A stretch of DNA of 64,000 bases from Streptomyces sp. SJL17-4 (GCF_036826855.1 NZ_CP104578.1:1798001-1862000); one strand, 5' to 3'; counted from the first letter of the stretch, positions 7,822-15,905 are shown. Translations and numbers: made by a program. The notes: generated from the sequence alone by a model not told the origin.

Positions 7822-8790
7822 TCAGGAACCGCCGAGGATCCCCCGGTACCAGGGCAGATGGTCGGCGAAGCCGGCGGCGAAGCCGGGCCCCGGATCGCAG
7901 CCCAGCTCCCGCCAGGGGCGGTCGTCCGCGAACCAGTGGTCGCTCGCGAGCATGTCCAGGTGGTGCTGGGCGAACGGGACGTCGGCGAGCAGCGCGCGGG
8001 CCGAGGTGATGTCGATCGCCGGGCCCCGGCTCTTCCCCGTCCGGTGGGTGAGCAGGTCCTCGGCGGCGGCGAGCAGTTCGCCGACCGGCACCGGCTCGGG
8101 GTGCTGGACGTAGTACGGACCCGGCCGGGTCGCGGGCGAGAGCGCCGCCCCGAGCAGGACCCCCGCCAGGCTGTCCACGTCGATCAGGGAGTGCAGCGAC
8201 GCTCCCCCGTCGAGCGGCGCCGGCAGGGCCGCGAGCAGCCGGACCACACCGGGGATCAATTGCCGGTCGCCGGTGCCGTACACGAGGTGCGGGCGCAGTA
8301 CGGTCCCGCCCGCGTCCAGGACGTACCGCTCGCCGGCGGCCCGGGTGCGGCTGGTCGCCGAGCCCGGGGCGAGCGGCAGGGTGCCGGGGGCGGCGGCCCG
8401 GAAGGGGCCGCGGCCATGGACGGACGCGGTGCTCAGGGAGACGATCCGGGTCACCCCGGCGGCCACGGCGGCGTCGACCAGGGCACGGGTCCCCTCGTCG
8501 TTGACCGCGCGGGCCAGTTCCGCGTCCCCGCCGATCGCCGAGGCGCAGTGGATCAGGACGTCGATCCCCTCGCATGCGCGGCGCAGCGAGTCCGGGTCCC
8601 GGAGGTCGCCCAGCACGGTCTCGGTCCCCGGGCCGGCCGATCCCCCCGGATCGGCCGACTCCCCCGGGTCGGTGGGCGGGCGGCGGGCGAGCAGGCGTAC
8701 GCCCGCGGGCTCCTCGGCCGACGCCGCCGCCGCGGCCACCCGGCCGCCGATGAAGCCGGTCGCGCCGGTGATCAGGAGGTGAGGAGCCAT
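7822..8790 (-). CDS. NAD(P)-dependent epimerase/dehydratase-type extended SDR, butyrolactone-locus associated
   Basis: 322 residues. The Rossmann motif GATGFIGG occupies 9-16, followed by an LLARR region and a VLGDLRD acidic loop. A classical YxxxK pair is not evident; the expected region reads SATSRTRAAGER, as in a sub-group of these SDRs. The protein is encoded 41 bp downstream of the AfsA-type synthase. SDR reductases are common partners in butyrolactone synthesis, so a role in reducing a lactone precursor is inferred. The start is ambiguous: ATGs at 8808, 8799 and 8790 lie in a short GGCACGATG repeat with no strong ribosome binding site, and 8790 gives the best N-terminus. Confidence 0.75.
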   Translation of the reverse strand: MAPHLLITGATGFIGGRVAAAAASAEEPAGVRLLARRPPTDPGESADPGGSAGPGTETVLGDLRDPDSLRRACEGIDVLIHCASAIGGDAELARAVNDEGTRALVDAAVAAGVTRIVSLSTASVHGRGPFRAAAPGTLPLAPGSATSRTRAAGERYVLDAGGTVLRPHLVYGTGDRQLIPGVVRLLAALPAPLDGGASLHSLIDVDSLAGVLLGAALSPATRPGPYYVQHPEPVPVGELLAAAEDLLTHRTGKSRGPAIDITSARALLADVPFAQHHLDMLASDHWFADDRPWRELGCDPGPGFAAGFADHLPWYRGILGGS

Positions 8791-8831
8791 CGTGCCCATC
8801 GTGCCCATCGCGCCTATCGTGCCGATCCGAT

Positions 8832-9782
8832 TCAGCCCGCCAGGCGGCTGCCGAGGCCGGCTCCGGCCACCGCCAGTTCCCGGGACGGGGAGGTGAGTGT
8901 GCACTGGAAGACGGAGTGGCCGTCCTGCCGGCCGTCGACCCGGACGGTGGTCGTCGACGGGTCGGCGCCGGGCACGATCTCCGTCTCGATCCAGCAGGGG
9001 CTGTCGAGTTCGGCGTAGCGGGAGAAGGAGACGTCCATCACGGCGGGCAGGAACGTCTCGCTGCCGACCGTCGCCGTCGCGGCCTGCCGGGCCGCTTCGA
9101 GAAGCACCATGCCGGGCACGTGGTCGTTCGGGCGCCGGAAGAGGGTGCTGTGGGCGGTGTTGATCCGCAGCTGCCACTGGTCGGGGCGGTTGCCGGGGCC
9201 GAGGACGACGTCCTTGGCGTGCTCGCGGCCCACCAGGTGCGGGGCGACCTCGGGGATCAGCGGGACCGGACGGCCGAGCGCGGCCATCCGCTCGCCGCGG
9301 ATCCTGCGGTACGCGAGGGCGGAGGTGCAGCGCGCCTGGGCCGTGCCGGTGCCGAGGAACCGGCCGTCGCGGGTGAGCACGAGGGTGGTGCGCAGGTCGC
9401 GGAGGCGGCCGCCCCGGCTGCTGAGGTCGGAGCAGACGACGTCCACGGTCACGTCCGAGGAGAGCCCGTCGACGGTGAGCGCCTCGGGATCCGCGCGGTA
9501 GGAAAGGCCCCACATGACGAACTGGTCGTCCACGGGTACCCCGAACTCGGCATGAGCGATCAGCATGGTGGTCTGGCGTATCGTCTCGGCCACCAACACG
9601 GGGTCGTGACGGTCCCCTGCCACAGGAGCGAAGAAGGGATGTGAGGCCGGCCAGCGGGCGGAGACGGAGAACCGATTCTCCCGCAATTGAGTCCACCCCG
9701 TGGGGATGATGTCCGCGGGATCCGCCCGGTGTACGAACTCCCCGGGGACGTGTGCAGTCGTTCCTCGTCCGTTCTGATCCAT
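8832..9782 (-). CDS. afsA: AfsA/ScbA-type gamma-butyrolactone synthase
   Basis: 316 residues made of two AfsA repeats (about 20-150 and 190-310), each hotdog-like. AfsA enzymes condense a beta-ketoacyl-ACP with dihydroxyacetone phosphate, the committed step of A-factor-type signal synthesis. Visible landmarks are HRADPADIIPTGW near residue 17, AETIRQTTMLIAHAEFGVP, and in the second half NDHVPGMVLLEAARQA, a strongly conserved family stretch. The ATG at 9782 is preceded by AAGGGGGA; a TTG 15 nt upstream is less likely. The gene is divergent from the ScbR-type receptor, the classical scbA-scbR arrangement, with an operator-like site between them. The SDR gene downstream is probably co-transcribed. 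Confidence 0.9.
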   Translation of the reverse strand: MDQNGRGTTAHVPGEFVHRADPADIIPTGWTQLRENRFSVSARWPASHPFFAPVAGDRHDPVLVAETIRQTTMLIAHAEFGVPVDDQFVMWGLSYRADPEALTVDGLSSDVTVDVVCSDLSSRGGRLRDLRTTLVLTRDGRFLGTGTAQARCTSALAYRRIRGERMAALGRPVPLIPEVAPHLVGREHAKDVVLGPGNRPDQWQLRINTAHSTLFRRPNDHVPGMVLLEAARQAATATVGSETFLPAVMDVSFSRYAELDSPCWIETEIVPGADPSTTTVRVDGRQDGHSVFQCTLTSPSRELAVAGAGLGSRLAG

Positions 9783-9830
9783 GGATCCCCCTTGCAACCC
9801 CGCGCCCCTGGGCGGTGTGTCCGCCCGAAT

Positions 9831-9856
9831 TAGAATACGTACAGCGCGGTTTTCTT
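9831..9856. promoter_or_regulatory. Candidate autoregulatory element between afsA and the receptor gene
   Basis: An imperfect palindrome with half-sites GAATAC and GGTTTTC (GAAAACC on the other strand), AT-richer than its surroundings, in the 128-bp divergent promoter. Its position is where receptor operators lie in scbA-scbR loci. Weaker than the site at 7027. Confidence 0.45.
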
Positions 9857-9910
9857 TTCAATGCTTCACGTCACACGTTGAGCACACACAGCGAGACAGC
9901 AGGAGGCGCC

Positions 9911-10591
9911 TTGGCGCAGCAAGCGCGTGCAATCCGAACCCGGCGGGTGATCCTCGAGTCGGCCGCCACGGTTTTCGCGGAGCGCGGCTACGAGCGGACG
10001 ACCATCGGCGAGATCCTGGTGCGCGCCGGGGTGACCAAGGGAGCTCTGTATTTCCACTTTGCTTCCAAGGAAGATCTCGCCGTGGGCGTCCTCGACGCCC
10101 AGATGCTCGACGTGCCCCTGGAGCCGCAGGAGGTCAAGCTCCAGGAGCTCGCGGACCAGGCCTTCCTGCTGACCCACCGGCTGCAGCGTGACGCGCTGGT
10201 GCGGGCGAGTGTCGCCCTGGCGCTGGACAGCGGCGCCACCGGGGTCGATCGCGCCGCCCCCTTCCGGGCGTGGATCGACCAGGTGTCGGAGATCCTGATG
10301 GTCGCGAAGGCGCGGGGGGAGCTGCTCGTCCATGTGGACGTGTCGGACACCGCCGAGCTGTTCTCGGGCGCCTTCTCGGGCATTCAGGCGATGTCCCAGA
10401 TTCTGTGCGATCGCAATGACCTGGCCCATCGGGTCTCGGTCCTGCTCCAGCACTTTCTGCCGAGCATCTGCACCCCGGCTCTGCTCCCCCGGCTCGACAT
10501 GGCCGAGAGCCGCGCCGTGCAGCTCGGTGCCGAGTACGACGCCAGCCGGCTCCGGCGGGACGAAGTCCATCTCGCGGACACCCCTGGTTAA
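9911..10591 (+). CDS. scbR: Gamma-butyrolactone receptor, ScbR/ArpA family
   Basis: 226-residue TetR-family repressor that releases DNA when it binds its cognate butyrolactone. The start reads LAQQARAIRTRR, followed by the helix-turn-helix at about 31-50 ending in GVTKGALYFHF and SKEDLAVGVLDAQ, which is nearly diagnostic of ScbR/ArpA/BarA. The C-terminal ligand domain includes RAPFRAWIDQ-like and GTFSGIQ-like stretches (here APFRAWIDQ and GAFSGIQAMSQ). The TTG at 9911 is preceded by a perfect AGGAGG at 6 nt spacing, so it is preferred over the GTG/ATG starts upstream. Divergent from the AfsA synthase; a strong terminator follows. Confidence 0.9.
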   Translation: MAQQARAIRTRRVILESAATVFAERGYERTTIGEILVRAGVTKGALYFHFASKEDLAVGVLDAQMLDVPLEPQEVKLQELADQAFLLTHRLQRDALVRASVALALDSGATGVDRAAPFRAWIDQVSEILMVAKARGELLVHVDVSDTAELFSGAFSGIQAMSQILCDRNDLAHRVSVLLQHFLPSICTPALLPRLDMAESRAVQLGAEYDASRLRRDEVHLADTPG

Positions 10592-10613
10592 CAAAACCGA
10601 CCATCCGGTCCTT

Positions 10614-10647
10614 GAGCGCCCCGACGTAGATCAGCGTCGGGGCGCTC
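10614..10647 (+). terminator. Strong hairpin after the receptor gene
   Basis: A 13-bp perfect stem (10614-10626 and 10635-10647) with an 8-nt loop, 23 bp past the receptor stop. Confidence 0.75.
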
Positions 10648-10654
10648 TGGCGTC

Positions 10655-10694
10655 ATGGCACTGAGTGTGTTTTGCTGAGGGTACTCAGTGCCAA
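10655..10694 (+). promoter_or_regulatory. Paired operator-like sites upstream of the acyl-CoA dehydrogenase gene
   Basis: TGGCACTGAGT at 10657-10667 and its exact complement ACTCAGTGCCA at 10683-10693 flank the expected promoter 25-65 bp before the start codon. Each arm matches the palindrome found at 14224-14240, so both are likely bound by one regulator. Confidence 0.65.
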
Positions 10695-10718
10695 AAGCGT
10701 CTAGGGGAGCTCCACATC

Positions 10719-11885
10719 ATGGGCAAGGACTTCGACCTGTATCGGCCCTCCGAGGAGCACGACATGCTCCGGGAGTCGGTGCGTGCGCTCGCGGAGGCGA
10801 AGATCGTGCCGTTCGCCGCGGCGGTGGACGAGGAGGGCCGGTTCCCGCAGGAGGCCCTGGACGCGCTGGTCGCCAACGACCTGCACGCCGTGCACGTCCC
10901 GGAGACCTACGGCGGCGCCGGCGCGGACGCCCTCGCCACGGTCATCGTGATCGAGGAGGTCGCCCGTGCGTGCGGCAGCTCCTCGCTGATCCCGGCGGTC
11001 AACAAGCTGGGCTCCCTCCCGGTGATCCTGTCCGGCTCGGAGGAGCTCAAGCACAAGTACCTCGGCCCGCTGGCCAAGGGCGACGCGATGTTCTCCTACG
11101 CCCTGTCCGAGCCCGACGCGGGCTCGGACGCGGCCGGCATGAAGACCCGCGCCGTGCGCGACGGGGACTTCTGGGTCCTCAACGGCGTCAAGCGGTGGAT
11201 CACCAACGCCGGCGTCTCCGAGTACTACACCGTGATGGCCGTCACCGACCCCGACAAGCGCTCCAAGGGCATCTCCGCCTTCGTCGTGGAGAAATCCGAC
11301 GAGGGCGTCTCCTTCGGCGCCCCGGAGAAGAAGCTCGGCATCAAGGGCTCCCCCACCCGCGAGGTCTACCTCGACAACGTCCGCATCCCCGCCGACCGCA
11401 TGATCGGCGCCGAGGGCACCGGCTTCGCCACCGCCATGAAGACCCTCGACCACACCCGCATCACCATCGCCGCCCAGGCCATCGGCATCGCCCAGGGCGC
11501 CCTCGACTACGCCAAGGGCTACGTCACCGAGCGCAAGCAGTTCGGCAAGCCCATCGCCGACTTCCAGGGCGTCCAGTTCATGCTCGCCGACATGGCCATG
11601 AAGCTCGAAGCCGCCCGCCAGCTCACCTACGCCGCCGCGGCGAAGAGCGAGCGCGTCTCCGCCGGAGGCGACAAGGAGGACCTCACCTTCTTCGGCGCCG
11701 CGGCCAAGTGCTTCGCCTCCGACGTCGCCATGGAGGTCACCACCGACGCCGTCCAGCTCCTCGGCGGCTACGGCTACACCCGCGACTACCCCGTCGAGCG
11801 CATGATGCGCGACGCCAAGATCACCCAGATCTACGAAGGCACCAACCAGGTCCAGCGCATCGTCATGGCCCGCAACCTCCCGTAA
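10719..11885 (+). CDS. Acyl-CoA dehydrogenase
   Basis: 388 residues, normal length for the short-chain/branched-chain acyl-CoA dehydrogenase family. It is an FAD enzyme making the alpha,beta double bond and passing electrons to electron-transfer flavoprotein, whose two genes follow at 11914 and 12738. Visible signatures are YALSEPDAGSDA near residue 130, RWITNAG near 160, the QFGKPI region near 275 and the C-terminal IYEGTNQVQRIV, where E373 is the likely catalytic base. Substrate chain length cannot be fixed. ATG 10719 has GGGGAG upstream. Twin operator-like sites precede it, pointing to control by the TetR regulator encoded at 14319. The 28-bp gap to etfB supports an operon. Confidence 0.92.
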   Translation: MGKDFDLYRPSEEHDMLRESVRALAEAKIVPFAAAVDEEGRFPQEALDALVANDLHAVHVPETYGGAGADALATVIVIEEVARACGSSSLIPAVNKLGSLPVILSGSEELKHKYLGPLAKGDAMFSYALSEPDAGSDAAGMKTRAVRDGDFWVLNGVKRWITNAGVSEYYTVMAVTDPDKRSKGISAFVVEKSDEGVSFGAPEKKLGIKGSPTREVYLDNVRIPADRMIGAEGTGFATAMKTLDHTRITIAAQAIGIAQGALDYAKGYVTERKQFGKPIADFQGVQFMLADMAMKLEAARQLTYAAAAKSERVSAGGDKEDLTFFGAAAKCFASDVAMEVTTDAVQLLGGYGYTRDYPVERMMRDAKITQIYEGTNQVQRIVMARNLP

Positions 11886-11913
11886 TCACAAGACTGTTGG
11901 AAGGAGACAGGCC

Positions 11914-12699
11914 GTGACCCTGAAGATCGCTGTCTGTGTGAAGTACGTACCCGACGCGACCGGCGACCGCGGTTTCGCCGACGACCTGACGGTCGACCGC
12001 GACGAGGTCGACGGCCTGCTGTCGGAGCTCGACGAGTACGCCGTCGAGCAGGCGCTGCGGATCTCCGAGGAGTCCGACGACGCCGAGGTCACCGTCGTCA
12101 CGGTCGGCCCGGACGACGCCAAGGACGCGCTGCGCAAGGCCCTGTCGATGGGCGCCGACAAGGCCGTCCACGTCAACGACGAGGACATCCACGGCTCCGA
12201 CGTCATGGCCACCTCGGCGATCCTCGCCAAGGCCCTGGAGAAGACCGGCTTCGACCTGGTCGTCTGCGGCATGGCCTCGACCGACGGCACCATGGGCGTG
12301 CTGCCCGCGCTGCTCGCCGAGCGGCTGAGCCTGCCGCAGGTCACCCTGCTCTCGGAGCTCTCCGTCGAGGACGGCCTCGTGAAGGGCCGCCGCGACGGCG
12401 ACGCCGCCACCGAGCTCCTGGAGGCCCCGCTGCCGGCGATCGTCTCGGTCACCGACCAGTCCGGCGAGGCCCGTTACCCCTCCTTCAAGGGGATCATGGC
12501 CGCCAAGAAGAAGCCGGTCCAGGAGCTGGACCTGGACGACCTGGACATCGACGCCGACGAGGTGGGCCTCGCGGGAGCGTGGACCCTGGTCGACGCCGTG
12601 GCCGCGCGCCCCGCCCGTACGAAGGGCACGATCGTCACGGACGAGGGCGACGGCGGCAAGCAGCTCGCCGCCTTCCTCGCCACCCAGAAGTTCATCTGA
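11914..12699 (+). CDS. etfB: Electron-transfer flavoprotein beta subunit
   Basis: 261 residues, the usual size for FixA/EtfB. The beta subunit binds AMP and forms the base of the FAD/AMP heterodimer that takes electrons from acyl-CoA dehydrogenases to the respiratory chain. The N-terminus reads MTLKIAVCVKYVPD, the conserved opening of the family. The signature VVCGMASTDGTMGVLPALLA occurs near residue 125, and a conserved FKGIMAAKKKP loop near 190. GTG 11914 is preceded by GGAAGGAG. It sits between the acyl-CoA dehydrogenase gene and etfA, all on the plus strand with short gaps. Confidence 0.95.
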   Translation: MTLKIAVCVKYVPDATGDRGFADDLTVDRDEVDGLLSELDEYAVEQALRISEESDDAEVTVVTVGPDDAKDALRKALSMGADKAVHVNDEDIHGSDVMATSAILAKALEKTGFDLVVCGMASTDGTMGVLPALLAERLSLPQVTLLSELSVEDGLVKGRRDGDAATELLEAPLPAIVSVTDQSGEARYPSFKGIMAAKKKPVQELDLDDLDIDADEVGLAGAWTLVDAVAARPARTKGTIVTDEGDGGKQLAAFLATQKFI

Positions 12700-12737
12700 C
12701 CCACCGTCAGCCTGATACCTCACAGGAGCAGAAAACC

Positions 12738-13694
12738 ATGGCTGAGATCCTGGTTCTCGTGGACCACGCCGACGGTGCGGTCCGCAAGCCGGCCCTCGAA
12801 CTGCTGACCCTGGCCCGCCGCATCGGCGAGCCCTCGGCGGTCGTGCTCGGCGCCGGCGAGGCCGCGGCCTCGATCGCCGCCACCGCCGGCGAGTACGGCG
12901 CGGCGACCGTGTACGTCGCGGACGGCGCCGAGTTCACCGAGCAGCTGGTCGTGCCGAAGGTCGACGCGCTCACCCAGCTCGCGAAGGAGAAGGGGGCGGC
13001 CGCCGTCCTGGTGACCTCCTCCGGCGAGGGCAAGGAGATCGCGGCCCGTGTCGCGCTCCGCCTCGGCTCCGGTCTGATCACCGACGCCGTGGAGCTGGAG
13101 GCCGGCGAGAACGGCCCGGTCGCCACCCAGTCCGTCTTCGCCGCCTCGTACCAGGTGCGCTCGACGGTCACGCACGGCGTGCCGGTCATCACCGTCAAGC
13201 CGAACTCCGCCGCCCCGGAGGCCTCTTCGGCCGCCGGTACGGTCGAGAACGTCACCGTCTCCTTCACCGGCAACGCCGCCAAGGTCGTGGCGCGCACCCC
13301 GCGCGTCTCCACCGGCCGCCCCGAGCTGACCGAGTCCGCGATCGTGGTCTCCGGCGGCCGCGGTGTCGGCGCGGCCGAGGGCTTCGCGGTCGTCGAGAAG
13401 CTGGCCGACTCGCTCGGCGCGGCCGTCGGCGCCTCGCGCGCCGCCGTGGACGCGGGCTGGTACCCGCACTCCAACCAGGTCGGCCAGACCGGCAAGCAGG
13501 TCTCGCCGCAGCTGTACGTCGCGGCGGGCATCTCCGGCGCGATCCAGCACCGGGCCGGCATGCAGACGTCGAAGACGATCGTCGCGGTGAACAAGGACGC
13601 CGAGGCCCCGATCTTCGACCTGGTCGACTACGGCGTGGTCGGCGACCTCTTCGAGGTGCTGCCGCAGCTGACGGACGAGATCGGCGCCCGCTGA
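12738..13694 (+). CDS. etfA: Electron-transfer flavoprotein alpha subunit
   Basis: 318 residues, normal for FixB/EtfA. The N-terminal domain starts MAEILVLVDH. The C-terminal FAD-binding domain is clear: VVSGGRGVG near residue 205, then the long signature including the YPHSNQVGQTGKQVSPQLY region and AAGISGAIQH. It holds the FAD that shuttles electrons between acyl-CoA dehydrogenase and ETF-quinone oxidoreductase. ATG 12738 follows CAGGAG. Last gene of the acyl-CoA dehydrogenase operon; a strong bidirectional terminator follows. Confidence 0.95.
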   Translation: MAEILVLVDHADGAVRKPALELLTLARRIGEPSAVVLGAGEAAASIAATAGEYGAATVYVADGAEFTEQLVVPKVDALTQLAKEKGAAAVLVTSSGEGKEIAARVALRLGSGLITDAVELEAGENGPVATQSVFAASYQVRSTVTHGVPVITVKPNSAAPEASSAAGTVENVTVSFTGNAAKVVARTPRVSTGRPELTESAIVVSGGRGVGAAEGFAVVEKLADSLGAAVGASRAAVDAGWYPHSNQVGQTGKQVSPQLYVAAGISGAIQHRAGMQTSKTIVAVNKDAEAPIFDLVDYGVVGDLFEVLPQLTDEIGAR

Positions 13695-13702
13695 TCCCAG
13701 CG

Positions 13703-13741
13703 AGAAGGGGCGGGTGGCACTCTGTGCCACCCGCCCCTTCT
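13703..13741. terminator. Bidirectional terminator between etfA and the DUF35 gene
   Basis: An 18-bp perfect stem (13703-13720 and 13724-13741) with a 3-nt loop between two convergent genes. The top of the stem contains GGCACTCTGTGCC, resembling the regional operator motif, probably by chance. Confidence 0.85.
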
Positions 13742-13756
13742 TCGCGTACGCGCTCG

Positions 13757-13798
13757 GATCCAGCCGGATCCAGCCGGATCCAGCTCAGATCCAGCCGT
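13757..13798. repeat. Short GATCCAGCCG direct repeats
   Basis: Four near-identical 10-bp copies at 13757, 13767, 13777 and 13789, running over the stop region of the DUF35 gene. Function unknown. Confidence 0.7.
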
Positions 13799-14174
13799 CG
13801 AGCGGGACCTCCTCGCAGAGCCGGACGACCGGCCTGCGGCCCGTCTCGCCGACGCCCGAGGAGACCTTGACCCGGACGCCGGGACGGACGGCGTGCAGCG
13901 GCCCGTCGACGCGGCAGCGGACGGTGAAACCCTCCGTCATGTACACCGGCCAGAGGTCGGCGTCGGCCGCGGCGACCCCACGCCGTACGGAGATCACACC
14001 CTCGCCCTCGCTGAGTTCGGGGTTGAGATCGGTCGACCCGCAGGTCGGACAGAGCAGTCGCTGGAACGTCGTGGTGTGGCACCAGCGGCAGCGCTGGAAG
14101 TAGAGCTCGGCGTCGGGGCCCGCCTCCTCGGCGGCCTGGACGGCTGTCCCGCTCCTCAGTCCCGTGTGGAACAC
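13785..14174 (-). CDS. DUF35 OB-fold protein with a rubredoxin-like zinc ribbon
   Basis: 129 residues. A zinc ribbon is visible at C29-x2-C32 and C42-x2-C45, followed by an OB-fold (about 55-125), which is the DUF35/DUF35_N layout. Such proteins bind acyl-CoA enzymes, typically as partners of thiolases or MaoC-like hydratases. The GTG at 14174 was preferred because AAGGAGAAGG sits at the right distance; the ATG upstream at 14243 would include the operator sequence in the coding region. The 17-bp palindrome at 14224 lies 50 bp upstream of the start. No thiolase gene is adjacent, so its partner is unknown. Confidence 0.8.
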   Translation of the reverse strand: MFHTGLRSGTAVQAAEEAGPDAELYFQRCRWCHTTTFQRLLCPTCGSTDLNPELSEGEGVISVRRGVAAADADLWPVYMTEGFTVRCRVDGPLHAVRPGVRVKVSSGVGETGRRPVVRLCEEVPLDGWI

Positions 14175-14223
14175 GATGCCTTCTCCTTGCACTCGGCGGC
14201 TCGACCGTGCATGGAGCAAAGAT

Positions 14224-14240
14224 ATGGCACTGAGTGCCAT
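14224..14240. promoter_or_regulatory. Perfect 17-bp palindrome ATGGCACTGAGTGCCAT
   Basis: Lies in the promoter of the DUF35 gene, 79 bp from the end of the TetR gene. Its arms recur upstream of the acyl-CoA dehydrogenase gene and, in weaker form, upstream of the TetR gene. Best candidate operator of that TetR. Confidence 0.75.
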
Positions 14241-14318
14241 CAAATAAAGACCTGAGTTCCCTCAATTGGAGATACCGCGATCCCCGGCGTCGATCGTCGG
14301 TCCACTGCCGGTTCCTCT

Positions 14319-15035
14319 TCAGCTGTCGCCGAGGCTCGATTCCACCTCGCGCACCACGCGCCACATGGGGGTGGACCGCTTGGTGATCACCACGACGACG
14401 TCCTCGGCCTCCTCGGCCGGCGCGGCCACCACCGCGTCCGGGCTCCAGGTGGCACGGACGAACTCCAGGGCGCTGTCCACCTCCGCCAGCGGGTCGCCCT
14501 CGCCGCCCGAGCGCAGCCAGTGCCGCAGGGCGTGGTTGTGGGCGGCGACCACGGCCGCCGCCGCCACGTTGGCGCGCAGGGTGCCGTCCCTGCGGTCGGC
14601 CCAGCGGGTGCGCAGATAGTCGCCGAGGGTCTTCTCGTACCGCCAGACCACCGACAGTTCGTACGTGCGCAGCCCGGTCACCTCGCGGGTGAGCCGGTAG
14701 CGCTGCACGGAGAAGGTCGGGTTCTCGGCGTACATCCGCATGACCAGCCGGGCGGCGCCGCAGACCCGGACCATCGGGTCGTCGGAGTCGGCGCTCGCCG
14801 CGAGGAAGCGGGTCATGTCGGCGAGGCACTGTTCGTGGTCGGGGAAGACCACGTCCTCCTTCGACGGGAAGTACCGGAAGAAGGAGCGTCGGCCGACGCC
14901 CGCGAGGGTGACGATGTCGTCGACCGTGGTCTGCTCGTAGCCCCGCTCGAGAAAGAGCTGGAAGGCCGCGGCGATGAGGGAGTCCCGCATCGCGGGCTTC
15001 GTGGAGTTCGTCGACGCTGATCCGGCTGTTCCCAT
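14319..15035 (-). CDS. TetR-family regulator, likely of the adjacent acyl-CoA genes
   Basis: 238 residues. The N-terminal helix-turn-helix lies at about 35-58 (TTVDDIVTLAGVGRRSFFRYF), here listed in pieces as TTVDDIV and GVGRRSFFRYF. The FFRYFPSKEDV pattern is seen in TetR regulators of fatty-acid genes. The C-terminal domain of about 170 residues is variable and ends in an acidic tail. The start ATG at 15035 has AGGTTCGG upstream. Two weaker palindromes lie in its promoter (15068-15108), suggesting autoregulation. An effector such as an acyl-CoA is inferred from family and neighbourhood. Confidence 0.8.
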   Translation of the reverse strand: MGTAGSASTNSTKPAMRDSLIAAAFQLFLERGYEQTTVDDIVTLAGVGRRSFFRYFPSKEDVVFPDHEQCLADMTRFLAASADSDDPMVRVCGAARLVMRMYAENPTFSVQRYRLTREVTGLRTYELSVVWRYEKTLGDYLRTRWADRRDGTLRANVAAAAVVAAHNHALRHWLRSGGEGDPLAEVDSALEFVRATWSPDAVVAAPAEEAEDVVVVITKRSTPMWRVVREVESSLGDS

Positions 15036-15067
15036 GGGCCGAACCTAACACCCGAATCCCCTCGGCG

Positions 15068-15108
15068 CGGCACTAGGTGCCGGACGGATCCGACACCGAG
15101 TGCTGTCG
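15068..15108. promoter_or_regulatory. Two operator-like palindromes upstream of the TetR gene
   Basis: CGGCACTAGGTGCCG (15068-15082) is a perfect palindrome around a central TAG except for the middle base. GACACCGAGTGCTGTC (15092-15107) is a weaker relative. Both resemble the GGCACT/AGTGCC operator motif of the region. Confidence 0.5.
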
Positions 15109-15143
15109 CGAGGGTACGGAGGCCCAGGGCCGATGCGGCAGGC

Positions 15144-15905
15144 TCAGCGGGCGGTCATCCGGAGCGCGCCGTCCATCCGGATCGTCTCGCCGTTGAGGTA
15201 GTCGTGCTCGGCGATCATCGTCACCAGGCGGGCGTACTCCTCCGGGCGGGCGAGGCGCTGCGGGAAGGTGACGCTCGCGGCGAGACCGGCCCTGACGTCC
15301 TCCCCGAAGCCGGCCATCATCGGGGTGTCGACGATGCCGGGGGCGACGGTGACGACCCGGATGCCGAACTGCGCGAGGTCGCGGGCGGCGGTGACCGTCA
15401 TCCCGGCGACACCCGCCTTGGAGGCGGCGTAGGCGATCTGGCCGACCTGGCCCTCGAAGGCGGCGATCGAGGCGGTGTTGACGACGAGACCGCGCTGGCC
15501 GTTCTCGTCGGGCTCGTGCCGGGCGATGGCCTCGGCGGCGAGCCGCATCACGTTGAACGTACCGATCAGGTTGACGTCGACCACGGCCCGGAAGAGGTCG
15601 AGGTCGTGCGGTCCCTTGCGGCCCAGGATGCGGGCGGAGGGCGCGATGCCGGCGCAGTTCACGGCGAGCCGCAGCTCGGCGCCGTCGGCGTCGATCGCGG
15701 CGAGGGCCTCGCGGACCTGCTGCTCGTCGGTGACGTCCGCGGCGAGCAGCCGGACGCCCTCGGGCAGCTGCCCGGCGGCGGCCACGGCCTTGCCAAGGTC
15801 GAGTCCGTAGACCGTGGCGCCCCGGGCGGCGAGCGCCGCGGCGGTGGCGGCGCCGAGACCGGAAGCGGCACCGGTGACGAGAGCGGCGGAGCCGGCGATG
15901 TCCAT
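15144..15905 (-). CDS. Short-chain dehydrogenase, 3-hydroxyacyl-CoA dehydrogenase (HSD10)-like
   Basis: 253 residues, classical SDR. The cofactor motif TGAASGLG is at 11-18, NCAG at 83-86, and the catalytic triad S146, Y159-x3-K163. D36 in YGLDLG after the second strand favours NAD. Sequence layout resembles the type-2 3-hydroxyacyl-CoA dehydrogenase/HSD10 group, which fits the neighbouring acyl-CoA dehydrogenase and ETF genes, so a role in beta-oxidation is inferred. ATG 15905 has GAGGAG upstream. A 108-bp gap to the TetR gene means it is likely a separate transcript. Confidence 0.85.
   Translation of the reverse strand: MDIAGSAALVTGAASGLGAATAAALAARGATVYGLDLGKAVAAAGQLPEGVRLLAADVTDEQQVREALAAIDADGAELRLAVNCAGIAPSARILGRKGPHDLDLFRAVVDVNLIGTFNVMRLAAEAIARHEPDENGQRGLVVNTASIAAFEGQVGQIAYAASKAGVAGMTVTAARDLAQFGIRVVTVAPGIVDTPMMAGFGEDVRAGLAASVTFPQRLARPEEYARLVTMIAEHDYLNGETIRMDGALRMTAR

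Noticed and set aside
7822..9861. 679-codon minus-strand ORF spanning both the SDR and AfsA genes as a fusion
   Set aside because: Only its last 322 codons are meaningful; the remainder is a different frame of afsA, which is read in its own frame from 9782.
13713..13731. GGCACTCTGTGCC at the top of the etfA terminator as a fourth operator
   Set aside because: It is explained by the terminator stem and lies downstream of the operon, so I treat the similarity as chance.
14175..14243. Longer start at 14243 for the DUF35 gene
   Set aside because: It would place the operator palindrome inside the coding sequence and lacks a ribosome binding site; GTG at 14174 has a strong one.
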